Origin: Acidimicrobiaceae bacterium
Lineage (GTDB): Bacteria > Actinomycetota > Acidimicrobiia > Acidimicrobiales > RAAP-2
Direction of reading: 5' to 3'
Length of the DNA: 53,577 bases
NCBI GenBank assembly: GCA_003138855.1
Contig: PLHF01000059.1
Span: 1-53,577 of the forward strand
In this document: positions 33,448 through 42,337 of the stretch, in pieces
Layout: each line of letters starts with the position of its first letter
Position numbering within the stretch: the stretch's first letter is position 1
The notes under the pieces: generated by a model
The model's input: the letters and a program-made list of their open reading frames with translations, nothing else
Told to the model about the DNA's origin: nothing
Databases searched by the model: none
Position numbers and translations under genes: made by a program

Positions 33448-36209
33448 GGCTGTCTCCTCGTACCGGAGGACGACCCCAGTGCGATGGTGGTGGTCCCAGG
33501 GGTGCACCAGGTCGGTCCCTGGTCGGCGACATGGACGAGCAAGGGCTCCAGGCAGGTGACGGTGACGTGGTCCGGCTCGGCACGGACACCGATCGGCTGT
33601 CCGGCGAACCGAAGCCTGAGGGCGAGCGCGTGCCATGCACCGGGCAGGTTCGGCCTGATGGCCAGGCCGCCCTGCTCGGAGGCCATGCCCAGGAACCCGA
33701 ACGCAAGGGCCTGCCACACCCCTCCCATGGTGGCCAGGTGCAGACCGTCCACGGTCGTGCCGGTGATGTCGTCGAGGTCGAGTCGGGCGGCCAGCCGGAA
33801 CAGTGCGAGTGCCCGCTCCGGCTCGCCGGCCCGGGCCAGCAGCGACGCGGAGATGGCCGGTGAGAGGGAGCTCCCGTGGGCCGTCCTGGGCTCGTAGAAG
33901 TCCAGGCAGGGCCCGAGGGACCCCTCTGTCAACTCCTCGGGGACCAGATGGTGGAGCATGAGCACGTCGGCCTGCTTGATCAGCTGGGTGCTGCCCACCC
34001 GTCGGGTGCCGAGGAGCATGTCGGCCGCAATCGGTGGGGGCCCGACCTCCGACATCAGGAGCGGCTCCAGGTCGAAGTAGCCGGTGAACTGCTCGTAGAG
34101 CCCGGATCGAGCGTCCCACCCGTCGACCAGGTCCTCGGCCAAGGCCTGCCACTCCGACGCCTCGTCGGTGTCGCCGGTCTCCGTGAGGAGGGCGGCTCCC
34201 TGGCGGAGGTTCCATCGGGCCATCACATTGGTGTAGGCGTTGTCGTCGACACTCTGGTGGTACTCGTCCGGGCCGATCACGGAGCGGATGTGGCCACTAC
34301 CGTCGGTGTCGGTCTGGATGCGGCTGGCCCAGTAGCGGGCGGTCTCGACCAGGAGCGGACGTCCTGCTCCGCCGAGGAAGCCGGCATCGCCCGTCCAGGA
34401 CGCGTAGTGGGCGGCCGCCCAGGCCACGTCGGCCACGATGTGCTCCTCGTGCGAGCCCGTGGTGATGATGAGGGGTGCGCCGTCCGCACCGATGATCTGG
34501 TGCGGCGTGACGTCGGTTCCGTCGCGCCCCGACTCCCACGGGAACCGGGCGCCACGGAGGCCGGCGGCCAGCGCTTCCGCACGGGCAGCGGGCAGACGCC
34601 GGAGGCGGTACTCGATCATGGCCCGCGCCGCGGACGGCCGGATCGCGACCAGGGCGGGCAGCACGAAAACGTCCGCATCCCAAAAGACATGCCCGGCGTA
34701 GGCAGTTCCGGTCAGTCCCCGGGCGCCGACCGCGGCCTCGCCGCTGTCCGGTGCGGCGGACAGCAGGTGGAACACGGCATAGCGGGCGGCCAACTCCGCA
34801 GCTGGGTCCCCATCGATCATCACCTCGGCATCCGCCCACCGAGAGGCCCATGCTTCCCGGTGCTCGGCGAGCAAGGTGTCGAAACCCAGGGCCTCCACCT
34901 CCGCCAGTCGCTCGTACGCCTCGTCCAATCTGGTGCCGTCGGCGGGGTCTGCGGCCCAGGCGGCGAGGCGTTCCACGATCCGGTGGCCGCCCGTCGTCAC
35001 CTCCCGGTCCCGTGCGGCCACGGCGATCCCGGTATCCCGTTGTCCGGTGAATGCCCCGGATCGGTCGCCACGCTGTTCGGACACGAATGCCCCTGCGTCG
35101 GCCGGGGGGCGCAGGGGGTCGCCCGGAAGGAGCTGGGACTCGGGACCCTCAACCCGCAGTGCCATGGCCTGTGGTGACGCGACCGAGACGAATCGCAGGG
35201 AACGGAGCCCCGTGGCATCGTCACCGGACCGGAAGAGCGTCCCGCCCCGCAGGTCGAGCACCCGCTGCCCGGTGGGTGGGAGCGCCGCATCGGCGAGGTC
35301 GAACTCGGTCCACAGTGGGCCAGGCAGGCGGTGGTGGTTCTGGGCGAAGACCCCGCTCACCAAGAACATCGGCGTCGCCTCGGGGCCCGCCTCCTCCCAT
35401 GAGCCCCGCGTTCCCGAGCGGCCATTGCCGAGTGCCCCGAGCGCCTCCGCCATCCGCTCCCGGGCGGGGTCGCCTGGAAGCGGGACGATCCAGGTCGGGT
35501 CCCGATCGATCTGTGGCACCCGGTGGGCCGCTCGCCGGGCGAGTTGCTGGTCGAGGAGGGCAATGACCTGTTCCGGACCGCCCCCGAGGTGGACCACCCC
35601 GTCCGCCGCGCCGGTCGGTGCGTCGCCCACCGAGACAACCGCGGCACGGAGGAAGCCTTCCACCAGCATGGGGGAGTCGAGGCCGTCCCGCCCGTCGTCC
35701 GATCCGAAGGCGCTGCCGACGATCAGTGTCAATCCACCGGTGATACCCCGGTCTGCGAGCCAAGCGGCCACCCACCGCAGAGCATCGACTTCACCTGCGC
35801 CGGGGTGCGCGGCGACCGGGGGCACTCCCGTCTGTCGGGCCACCCGATCCAGCGCCCCGTCTTCGTCGGGGTCCGCCGTCCGCCCGGACACGGGCCCTGT
35901 CCCGTTGCCGGTCACTGCGACCAGCTCCTTGCCTCGTTTGCCGCACAGGTACAGCGTTCCGGGCCCCCGTGGCCTGGCCTGCAGCTGGCTGTGGCTCTGC
36001 TCGACCGCTACGTCGCTCACCACCAACACGTGCACACCCGCTGCACTCAGTGCCTCGAGACGGCCTCGAAGCCCGGACGTGTCGGCCCGGAGATCGGGGA
36101 CTGCGGCACCCTCCCAACCCAACACGATCGCCTCGAAGGTCGTGCTGATCGCACTGGTCGTCCGTTGCTCGCCATCGGTGGACCAGCCCACCGGTCCGGT
36201 CACGCTCAC
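33444..36209 (-). CDS. OtsB-like HAD domain fused to GH65 disaccharide phosphorylase
   Basis: A 921-residue protein. The first part (about 1-220, FEAIVLGWEGAAVPD, GPGTLYLCGKRGKELV, LHLGGGPEQVIALLDQQLARR) is a degenerate trehalose-phosphatase-like HAD domain; the nucleophile motif DxDGT has become GWEGA and the middle is shorter than in homologues I recall, so it is probably catalytically dead. The rest is a GH65 family inverting phosphorylase: GHVFWDADVFVLP, SVIGPDEYHQSVDDNAYTN (general acid Glu in GPDEYH) and FYEPRTAHGSSLS (phosphate site). Substrate could be maltose, trehalose or kojibiose. In mycobacterial Rv2006 both domains are fused behind a beta-PGM domain, here a separate convergent gene. 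Start is uncertain: GTG 36209 or a TTG at 36236. Confidence 0.88.
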   Translation of the reverse strand: MSVTGPVGWSTDGEQRTTSAISTTFEAIVLGWEGAAVPDLRADTSGLRGRLEALSAAGVHVLVVSDVAVEQSHSQLQARPRGPGTLYLCGKRGKELVAVTGNGTGPVSGRTADPDEDGALDRVARQTGVPPVAAHPGAGEVDALRWVAAWLADRGITGGLTLIVGSAFGSDDGRDGLDSPMLVEGFLRAAVVSVGDAPTGAADGVVHLGGGPEQVIALLDQQLARRAAHRVPQIDRDPTWIVPLPGDPARERMAEALGALGNGRSGTRGSWEEAGPEATPMFLVSGVFAQNHHRLPGPLWTEFDLADAALPPTGQRVLDLRGGTLFRSGDDATGLRSLRFVSVASPQAMALRVEGPESQLLPGDPLRPPADAGAFVSEQRGDRSGAFTGQRDTGIAVAARDREVTTGGHRIVERLAAWAADPADGTRLDEAYERLAEVEALGFDTLLAEHREAWASRWADAEVMIDGDPAAELAARYAVFHLLSAAPDSGEAAVGARGLTGTAYAGHVFWDADVFVLPALVAIRPSAARAMIEYRLRRLPAARAEALAAGLRGARFPWESGRDGTDVTPHQIIGADGAPLIITTGSHEEHIVADVAWAAAHYASWTGDAGFLGGAGRPLLVETARYWASRIQTDTDGSGHIRSVIGPDEYHQSVDDNAYTNVMARWNLRQGAALLTETGDTDEASEWQALAEDLVDGWDARSGLYEQFTGYFDLEPLLMSEVGPPPIAADMLLGTRRVGSTQLIKQADVLMLHHLVPEELTEGSLGPCLDFYEPRTAHGSSLSPAISASLLARAGEPERALALFRLAARLDLDDITGTTVDGLHLATMGGVWQALAFGFLGMASEQGGLAIRPNLPGAWHALALRLRFAGQPIGVRAEPDHVTVTCLEPLLVHVADQGPTWCTPGTTTIALGSSSGTRRQP

Positions 36210-36710
36210 CGGGTCATTCGGTCGATGACGGCCCAAGCATGTCGGCTGGGTCCATGCACGCGGCCAGTGTACGCACGCTGCAGCACGAGCGGGCGGGTCA
36301 CCGGTTCGCTCAGAAATCCAAGCGAAGCACCCGAGGCGTGAACGCCCGAACTGTCGGCAGCGGAACTCGCCCTGGCGTCACCTCAAAGTACGTCCTCGAA
36401 GTTCCGAATCACATCGATGGGTACTTCTCGGACCTGGATCTGGCGCCCCGGCACTGGCGCCGCGGCCTGTCTGCCTCGGAACCTGCGGACAGCGTGGACC
36501 AGCAGCTTGCCGGCCGGCTTGCCTGGCGCGATCGCGGCCATCCACCAGGTGGCCTCCGACGCATTCCGCCCCGCCCAACCCATGGCTCCGACTGCCGAGG
36601 CCGTCGAAACCAAGAGGCCACCCGCACCGGTCGTCCGGTACGCCCCGGCCGACCAGTGCGCTGCTGGGCAGCGACCGGGTGGGGGGACACCGATCTATGC
36701 TCGACCGACG
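36210..36710. other. Gene-free divergent region
   Basis: About 500 bases between divergent starts. A 76-codon minus frame (36383-36613) is the best open frame but has no recognisable family or ribosome site. Promoters for both flanking genes should lie here. Confidence 0.4.
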
Positions 36711-37187
36711 ATGCAGATCCAGATCGCGGTCATAGGCGGAGGGCAGGCCCCACCCCCGGCGATCGCGGTGGCCGAAGCCGTCGGTGCCGCCCTTGCGTCC
36801 GCCGGAGCCATCGTCGTCTGCGGTGGTCTCGGAGGGGCGATGGCCGCAGCCTGCCGGGGCGCCAAGTCTGCAGGTGGGCTCACCGTGGGCATACTGCCTG
36901 GCCGCGACGCGTCGGATGCCAACCCCTGGGTCGACGTGGTCATCCCCACCGGCCTCGGCGAGACGCGCAATGCCCTCGTGGTTGGTTCCGCTGCGGCCGT
37001 GATCGCTGTCGACGGAGAGTACGGGACACTCTCCGAGATCGCCCTGGCTCTTCGCTCGGGCATCCCCGTGATCGGCATCGGCACGTGGTCCCTCACCCGC
37101 CCCGATGGTGAGATGGACGCGGGGATCGTGCCGATGGAGGATCCGGCGGAGGCGGCCGCAGTGGCGGTGAGGCTGGCCTCTGGTTGA
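36711..37187 (+). CDS. TIGR00725-family LOG-like Rossmann protein
   Basis: A 158-residue nucleotide-binding-fold protein related to lysine decarboxylase-like/LOG proteins. Visible blocks: IAVIGGGQAPPPAIAVAEAVG, VCGGLGGAMAAACRGAKSAGG, GILPGRDASDANPWVDV, GLGETRNALVVGSAAAVIAVDGEYGTLSEIALAL. These match the TIGR00725 family, for which nucleoside phosphoribohydrolase or molybdenum-cofactor-carrier-like roles are suggested but not proven. ATG 36711 is used because homology starts at MQIQIAVIGG; no clear ribosome site. Monocistronic. Confidence 0.85.
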   Translation: MQIQIAVIGGGQAPPPAIAVAEAVGAALASAGAIVVCGGLGGAMAAACRGAKSAGGLTVGILPGRDASDANPWVDVVIPTGLGETRNALVVGSAAAVIAVDGEYGTLSEIALALRSGIPVIGIGTWSLTRPDGEMDAGIVPMEDPAEAAAVAVRLASG

Positions 37188-37542
37188 TCGGCAACCCAGG
37201 GCTTCGGCCGACGCCAATTGGCGAGTCGATTCGGGTGAGTAGGCATCGCGCCGGTAATCCCACTGTCACGGCAAGGTGAACTCTTCGCGACGACACGTCC
37301 TTGCCATGCGAGGACTGTTCGTCCGGGCACGTCCGGGAATCGAGCGTCCTCGTGCTGCATGGTCGGTAACCCGCCAGAGGCCCCGATGCTGTGACCTGGC
37401 CGGAGGGCCCGCGGGACGGCGCTGAGCAGGCGGGACGGGTGGACACCGCCGGGTGGGCGTGAGCCGGCACCCGGCCGAATCGAACGTCGAAATGGGCGGT
37501 GCCCCGGGGGAATCCGGCCCCTCCCCACCGCTACCGTGTGGC
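37188..37542. other. Gene-free stretch
   Basis: About 355 bases between two plus-strand genes. No gene, RNA or strong hairpin recognised. Confidence 0.4.
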
Positions 37543-38070
37543 GTGAGACCGATCTGGATTGTGGCAACCGGAGTAGTGCTCGGAGGAATGGCCGCAGCCG
37601 GCTGTGGTGGTTCCCAATCTGCATCCCCGACGCAGCGCTCGACCTCTGCAACCTACGTCGGTACCGACGTTGCCTGGCTCAGCTCGAAGGCGGAGCCCTG
37701 GAACCACAAGCTCAACAGCGACCAGTACGCGGTCCTCGCAGCAACCAATGCAAGCAGTGAGGACGCCACCGGCACCTTCTTGGCGCGTCTCGGTGCGGCA
37801 TGTCACCAAATGTCCGATGAGGTCGGAAAGGCTCAGGACATCGTGCACGCCCCCTCGGCAACGCTCGACAAGGCATGGGGAAGAATGTTGGCGCAGACCA
37901 AGGTGTACACATCCGACTGCCTGACGGTCGCACGCAGTCAGCCGAGCGCTGTTCTGACCTCGAATGTCACGAAGTGGACCAACAGCGTGACGGCCATGGA
38001 TCCCGCCAACGCCACGTTCAACACCGCGGTCACCGCTGTGCGCAAGGCGGCAGGTGAGCTGCCTGGTTGA
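37543..38070 (+). CDS. Small lipoprotein of unknown function
   Basis: A 175-residue predicted lipoprotein: a short basic N-terminus, a hydrophobic stretch (IWIVATGVVLGGMAAAG) and a lipobox AAGC with Cys21. The mature part is soluble, Ser/Thr/Ala-rich and mostly helical, with two further cysteines (AACHQM and SDCLTV) that could form a disulfide outside the cell. I do not recognise the family. GTG 37543 is chosen because the signal peptide starts there; other in-frame starts precede it. The next gene, a membrane-anchored propeller protein, is convergent 6 bases away. Confidence 0.6.
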   Translation: MRPIWIVATGVVLGGMAAAGCGGSQSASPTQRSTSATYVGTDVAWLSSKAEPWNHKLNSDQYAVLAATNASSEDATGTFLARLGAACHQMSDEVGKAQDIVHAPSATLDKAWGRMLAQTKVYTSDCLTVARSQPSAVLTSNVTKWTNSVTAMDPANATFNTAVTAVRKAAGELPG

Positions 38071-38076
38071 TCGAAG

Positions 38077-39359
38077 TCAGGGCGCTGGCCAGGCGAGTGC
38101 CCGCCGCCGGCGAGCGGCAACCAACACCGCGGCCCCGATCACGCCGGCACCGCCCAACGGCAACAGGAGGGCCATCGGTGTTTCGGGCGTGCTCGCCCCC
38201 GGCTGCACCGGTGCCCAGTTCGGCGCCAGGTCGGTGGCGAAGTTCGGGGTGAGGTCGACTTCCTGGCCGAACCTATCTGCATTGTCCGAGAAGGGCGCAT
38301 AGGCGGTGAAGATGTCCTGGGTGTCGCTGACACCGTTGAAGCCGACCTGGTCGAACGCGACCTCCGTGCCGTCGGGTGAGAACACAGGGTTCTCGTCAGC
38401 GACCAGAACGGTTCTGCCCGAGACATTCTTGGACGTCGCGCACACCTGAATTCCGGTCGGGCTGGACGGCGAGCCGGTCCAGGTCTGGAACACCGGAACG
38501 ATCGTCGTTCCCGACGCCGGGGCCTGGTCGCTCACCGTGTAGAGCTGGGTGCCGGAACAGGGGCCGTTCGATGTGCTCTGGGCCGCGGTGGGCCGGTCGG
38601 ACTGGAACGCGATCAGCTCTACCCCGGAGCCGTTCGGCGAGGGGGCGAAGTCGGGCTTCGAGTCGCTGTTGGCCGCGTCGCCGTTGGCGGCCGACAGGTT
38701 GACGAGCGCGTGGGTCGAGGAATCGTAGGTGTAGATCTGGCTCGGGCCGGTGCTCGTCGAACGCACGAAGGCGATCTCGTTGGCGTTCGATGGGTCGTAC
38801 ACGGGCTCGGTGTCGATGAACCCTGTCGGCGACGAGAAGACCGGGGTGGCCGAGTCGGGCACCCTCAGGTTCTCGGTGGAGAGCTGTGGCTGACCGCCCG
38901 CGAGCGTGCGCTGGAAGATGACGGCGTTCTGATCGCTGGGCGCAGCGGGTGCCCACGTGGGATAGTCGTCGCTCGCCCCGGACGGAAGGTTCTGCGACAC
39001 TTCCACAGGGTCCCCAATGGCGCGGTCGAAAGGGGCATGGTGTAGAGCTGGGTCGAGGTGCTGCCCACGTCCCGATTGCTGGCGAAGATCATCTCGCTCC
39101 CGTCGGGCGAGACGAACGCATGCTGGTCGGTGTACCCGGTGCAGTCGAGTTGCCCGGCCGGAACAACGGTGAACAGCTCGCTCGTGGTGCACGGAGGGCA
39201 GCCTGATGCGGTGGCCTGCTGGGTGCTCTGGTACACGATGGTGCCGTTCGCCCCGGGGAATGGCGCGCCGGCCACGCCGGGCAGGAGGATGACAGCATCT
39301 GTCGAAACCGCCACCGCCACGGCCACCCGTCGCGAGACGGAGCTCAGCGAAGGGTTCAT
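38077..39359 (-). pseudogene. Membrane-anchored extracytoplasmic beta-propeller (TolB/WD40-like), frameshifted
   Basis: The full coding stretch spans two minus frames. The N-terminal part (ATG 39359) has a signal peptide and the first propeller blades (GANGTIVYQSTQ, AFVSPDGSEMIFASNRD, TQLYTMP). Homology then continues in another frame from FDRAIGDPVEVSQNL with further blades (YPTWAPAAP, FAPSPNGSGVELIAFQSDRP, PVFSPDGTEVAFDQ) and ends with an LPxTG-like-free hydrophobic anchor (LLLPLGGAGVIGAAVLVAARRRR). The shift lies at a run of four G on the plus strand (39032-39035); one more C on the minus strand would restore MPPFDRA. It may be a true mutation or a homopolymer error. Function: surface protein, ligand unknown. 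Confidence 0.75.
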
Positions 39360-39566
39360 GGGCCGAGTATTGCGTGGTCACCATTGAATGGGAATCGGAT
39401 ATCGATTGTCTTCTGGTGAACTTCGCGCACGGAATTGTGAACGTTCACCTGCTTGCCACATGAGGGTGAGGAAGTCCGCCGATCGCGGCCGGGCCACTAC
39501 GCAGTGTGATGGACGAGGCTCGAGCGGGACCGCGATCGTGTCCCCGCTTACCGCCTCAGACCAGTG

Positions 39567-39997
39567 TCAGTCCGCACCCTGGGTATCGACGATGAGCACT
39601 GAGCAGGGCGCAGCGTGGGCAATGGTATTCGGGATGCTCCCCAGTACGCGCCGCGTTCCCTTCATGCCTTTGTTCCCCACCACGATGAGGTCGGCATGCT
39701 CCTGTTCGGCAACCCGAGCGACCGTGTCTGCGGGGGCACCTGTCGCGGCATGGACGTCCACCTCGACGCCGCGATCATGGGCGATCGTCGACAGGCTCTT
39801 GACCAAGAGGTCGGCGGGATGGATGTTGGCCGAGTGCTGGAGCTCCGCAGGGAGATGCGCCGTGCGCACCGACTTGGGGTCCTACGCGGTGACGACGTGG
39901 ATCTTCCCCCGGGCCAGTTGCGCCACGTCGGCAGGGCAATGACGGCCTGGCGGGCCGTTTGCGAATCATCCGCTCCTACGACAACGTTCTTGAACAC
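39567..39997 (-). pseudogene. Universal stress protein, frameshifted with amber codon
   Basis: The N-terminus VFKNVVVGADDSQTARQAV (GTG 39997) is a Usp start. At about 39933-39937 the frame shifts to ADVAQLARGKIHVVTA, consistent with one base lost from an Ala codon. A TAG (39882-39884) stands where Tyr is usual (VVTAY), then DPKSVRTAHLPAELQ and a complete C-terminus follow: DLIVVGNKGMKGTRRVLGSIPNTIAHAAPCSVLIV, the GxxGx9 ATP-binding signature. An internal GTG start could still make the last 100 residues (39869). The intact ATP motif and short decay suggest recent loss. Confidence 0.75.
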
Positions 39998-40128
39998 TGG
40001 CCTCCACCCCCTCGGTTCGGGACGACGCCCCACCGGCCTCGCGGAAGTCGATGCCGCCGCAAGGGGACTCCGGTGATCGCCATCGGACCGGCGGCGGACG
40101 ACACCGGCCGGAGCCTCTGGATGGAGAC

Positions 40129-40296
40129 CTATGACGCCTGGAGGCGGTCGGTCACCTCGTCGGACCACTCGCAGCCGCACACGCGGCACTGCAAGCTCAG
40201 CCCTCCCTTGGTGTTCTCGGATCCGCGCACGATCAGCTTGGGAACATCCACCGAGCCACATCTCGGGCACTCATGAGCATCGCGGATATCGTCCAA
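40129..40296 (-). CDS. Small zinc-ribbon protein
   Basis: A 55-residue protein with a treble-clef/zinc-ribbon pattern: C10-x2-C13 (ECPRCGS), a 23-residue loop, then C37-x2-C40 with C42 (QCRVCGC), followed by EWSDEV. TTG 40296 is preferred because an unusually strong ribosome site (GGAGGAGGGTGAG) abuts it; a TTG at 40332 has none. Similar mini zinc ribbons can be nucleic-acid binding or regulator subunits. It is on the same strand as, and upstream of, the broken universal stress gene, with a gap of about 130 bases. Function unknown. Confidence 0.7.
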   Translation of the reverse strand: MDDIRDAHECPRCGSVDVPKLIVRGSENTKGGLSLQCRVCGCEWSDEVTDRLQAS

Positions 40297-40665
40297 CTCA
40301 CCCTCCTCCGAACGGTGGTTGCTACCCGCCAATAGCTGTGTGACTGCCAGCAGCAGAGTAGTGCCACCCGGCCGGGGTCGCCAATGGACTCGAACCCCGC
40401 GAGGTCACCCGGGACCGGCCGTCGAATCCGCAGGTCGGATCGGTGCCGAACCTCGTCCATCGCTCCTGGTCGGCGCCCTAAGGCGGGGTCCCCGCCCCAT
40501 GGCGCCCGGTAGCGGTCGCGGTCGGAACCGGTGGTCTTGGACGAAAGCTCCTTGCCGGGCTGCCATCGCGTCCCTACTGTTGACCACGGGAGTTCGGGCA
40601 CCGTTCCCGCAGCATGTCGGCACCTGTCCGACACTGGCGCTCACATCGAGGCGGGAGGGCGCGAC
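40297..40665. other. Divergent intergenic region
   Basis: About 370 bases between the zinc ribbon and phospholipase genes. A tRNA-T-arm-like GACTCGAACCCCG occurs near 40388, but no tRNA can be folded around it. No gene seen. Confidence 0.4.
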
Positions 40666-42222
40666 ATGGCACATCCGAGCCGGGACAATGCGATGGACCA
40701 CGTGGTCGTGGTCATGTTCGAGAACCGCTCCTTCGACAATCTGCTCGGCCGGCTGTACCAGCCCGGCGAGGTGGAGTCGTTCGAGGGGGTCATCGGCAGG
40801 GGGTTCAGCAATCCGATCCCCGGGTGGGCCGAGCACGGTGCCGACCGGGGGGTGGTCCCCTACGGGGTGGCGACGAACATGGACACCCCCAACCCCGACC
40901 CCGGTGAGGAGTACCAGCACGTCAACACCCAGTTGTTCGGGCTCATCGATCCGCCCGGCAACCGGTGCATCCCGCCCGAGCAGACGGCTGCCCCCTACAA
41001 CGCGCCGGGAGACCCTCGCCGAACGCCGACGATGGACGGGTTCGTGACCGACTACATCAGCGCGTTCACCGCGGAGATCGGCAGGCAGCCGACCTACGAC
41101 GAGTATGCGCAGATCATGACCGGCTACACCCCCGAGCAGATGCCGGTGACCTCGGCACTCGCCCGTGGTTTCGCCACGTTCGACCACTGGTTCTGCGAGG
41201 TCCCCTCACAGACCTTCACCAATCGGTCGTTCTTCAACGCCGGATCGGCGTCCGGCTTCGTCACCAACATGATCCCCACGGATGCCTTCCCGGTGCACAA
41301 CACGGCGGAGACGATCTTCGAACGCCTGGAAGCGCAGGGGCTGAGCTGGCGCGTCTACTGCGATCACGACAGCATCGTGCCGTTCACCGGCGTGATCCAC
41401 GCCTCCCGGTTGCTCGGTCGCGCGTCCAATTTCGTCACGACCGAGCAGTTCCTGGAGGACGCCGCCAAGGGCGAGCTGCCGACCTACTCCTTCATCGAGC
41501 CCAACATGTTGCACGGCCACAATGACATGCACCCGGCGTGCAATGCCGTCCTCCCCGGTATGGCGGCCGACCCGCCATCCTCGCTGCTCGGTGGCGAAGC
41601 GCTCCTGGCCAAGGTCTACAACGCCGTGCGGTCCTCCTCGTCCGCCAGCGGATCGAACGCCTTCAACACGTTGCTGATGGTCAACTTCGACGAGCACGGC
41701 GGTTGCTTCGACCACGTGCCGCCGCCTCCGGCCCCGCCTGCCGACCCGGCGGGGACCCCCGGGGAGAAGGGATTCACATTCGACCGGTCGGGCGTGCGGG
41801 TGCCGGCAATTGCGATCTCGGCATGGGCCCCGGAACGGACCGTGGTGAGCTCCGAGTACCGCAACACGTCGGTGATCCGGACCCTGCGCGAACGCTGGTC
41901 GCTCGGCGCACCCTTCTCGGGCCGGGAGGCGATCGCCCGCGACATCACCCCGGTCCTGTCACTGGAGGACCCGAGGCCCCCCGAGGAGTGGCCCGACGTC
42001 TCTCCCCGACCGGTGCCCGAGTTCGACGTCGCCGTCGTGCCGCTGGACACCCCGTTGAGCCCACTGCCGAGGGGTCTCTTCTTCGGCCTTCTGGCGCTCG
42101 GCAAGGAGCTGGGGCAGCCCGTCCCGGACATCAAGCCGGAAGACGACATCAAGGGCGCCGAGGCCATCTCGATCCTTCGGGACGAGTTCGGACACATGTT
42201 TCCCGGTCTGCAGGGCAGGTAG
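40666..42222 (+). CDS. Phospholipase C / phosphoesterase, no signal peptide
   Basis: A 518-residue member of the same phosphoesterase family as the protein at 8803. Signatures: MDHVVVVMFENRSFDNLLGRLY at the N-terminus, ARGFATFDHWFCEVPSQTFTNRSFFNAG, and NFDEHGGCFDHVPPPPAPP. Unlike the first paralogue it lacks a Tat or Sec signal and begins directly with the catalytic domain, so it would be cytoplasmic, or else the annotated start misses an unusual leader. The C-terminus carries an extra helical segment (GKELGQPVPDIKPEDDIKG). ATG 40666 is preceded by GGGAGGGCG. It stands alone, 115 bases ahead of the dipeptidase remnant. Confidence 0.88.
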   Translation: MAHPSRDNAMDHVVVVMFENRSFDNLLGRLYQPGEVESFEGVIGRGFSNPIPGWAEHGADRGVVPYGVATNMDTPNPDPGEEYQHVNTQLFGLIDPPGNRCIPPEQTAAPYNAPGDPRRTPTMDGFVTDYISAFTAEIGRQPTYDEYAQIMTGYTPEQMPVTSALARGFATFDHWFCEVPSQTFTNRSFFNAGSASGFVTNMIPTDAFPVHNTAETIFERLEAQGLSWRVYCDHDSIVPFTGVIHASRLLGRASNFVTTEQFLEDAAKGELPTYSFIEPNMLHGHNDMHPACNAVLPGMAADPPSSLLGGEALLAKVYNAVRSSSSASGSNAFNTLLMVNFDEHGGCFDHVPPPPAPPADPAGTPGEKGFTFDRSGVRVPAIAISAWAPERTVVSSEYRNTSVIRTLRERWSLGAPFSGREAIARDITPVLSLEDPRPPEEWPDVSPRPVPEFDVAVVPLDTPLSPLPRGLFFGLLALGKELGQPVPDIKPEDDIKGAEAISILRDEFGHMFPGLQGR

Positions 42223-42337
42223 TTCCGCCGCCGACCTGGTCGGGGGCGGTAGGTCGTGCGCGGTTTCACCCCGCGCCGCTGGCCTGGCAGGATCTACGGC
42301 ATCGGCGACTCGGGACCGGTGAGGGACGGAGAGCAAG

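Noticed and set aside
33876-36228. Long plus-strand frames opposite the GH65 gene
   Set aside because: They show Arg/Pro/Ser-rich shadow composition, and the GH65 motifs lie on the minus strand.
36383-36613. A 76-codon minus-strand frame in the region before the LOG-like gene
   Set aside because: Partly protein-like, but without ribosome site, family match or neighbour support.
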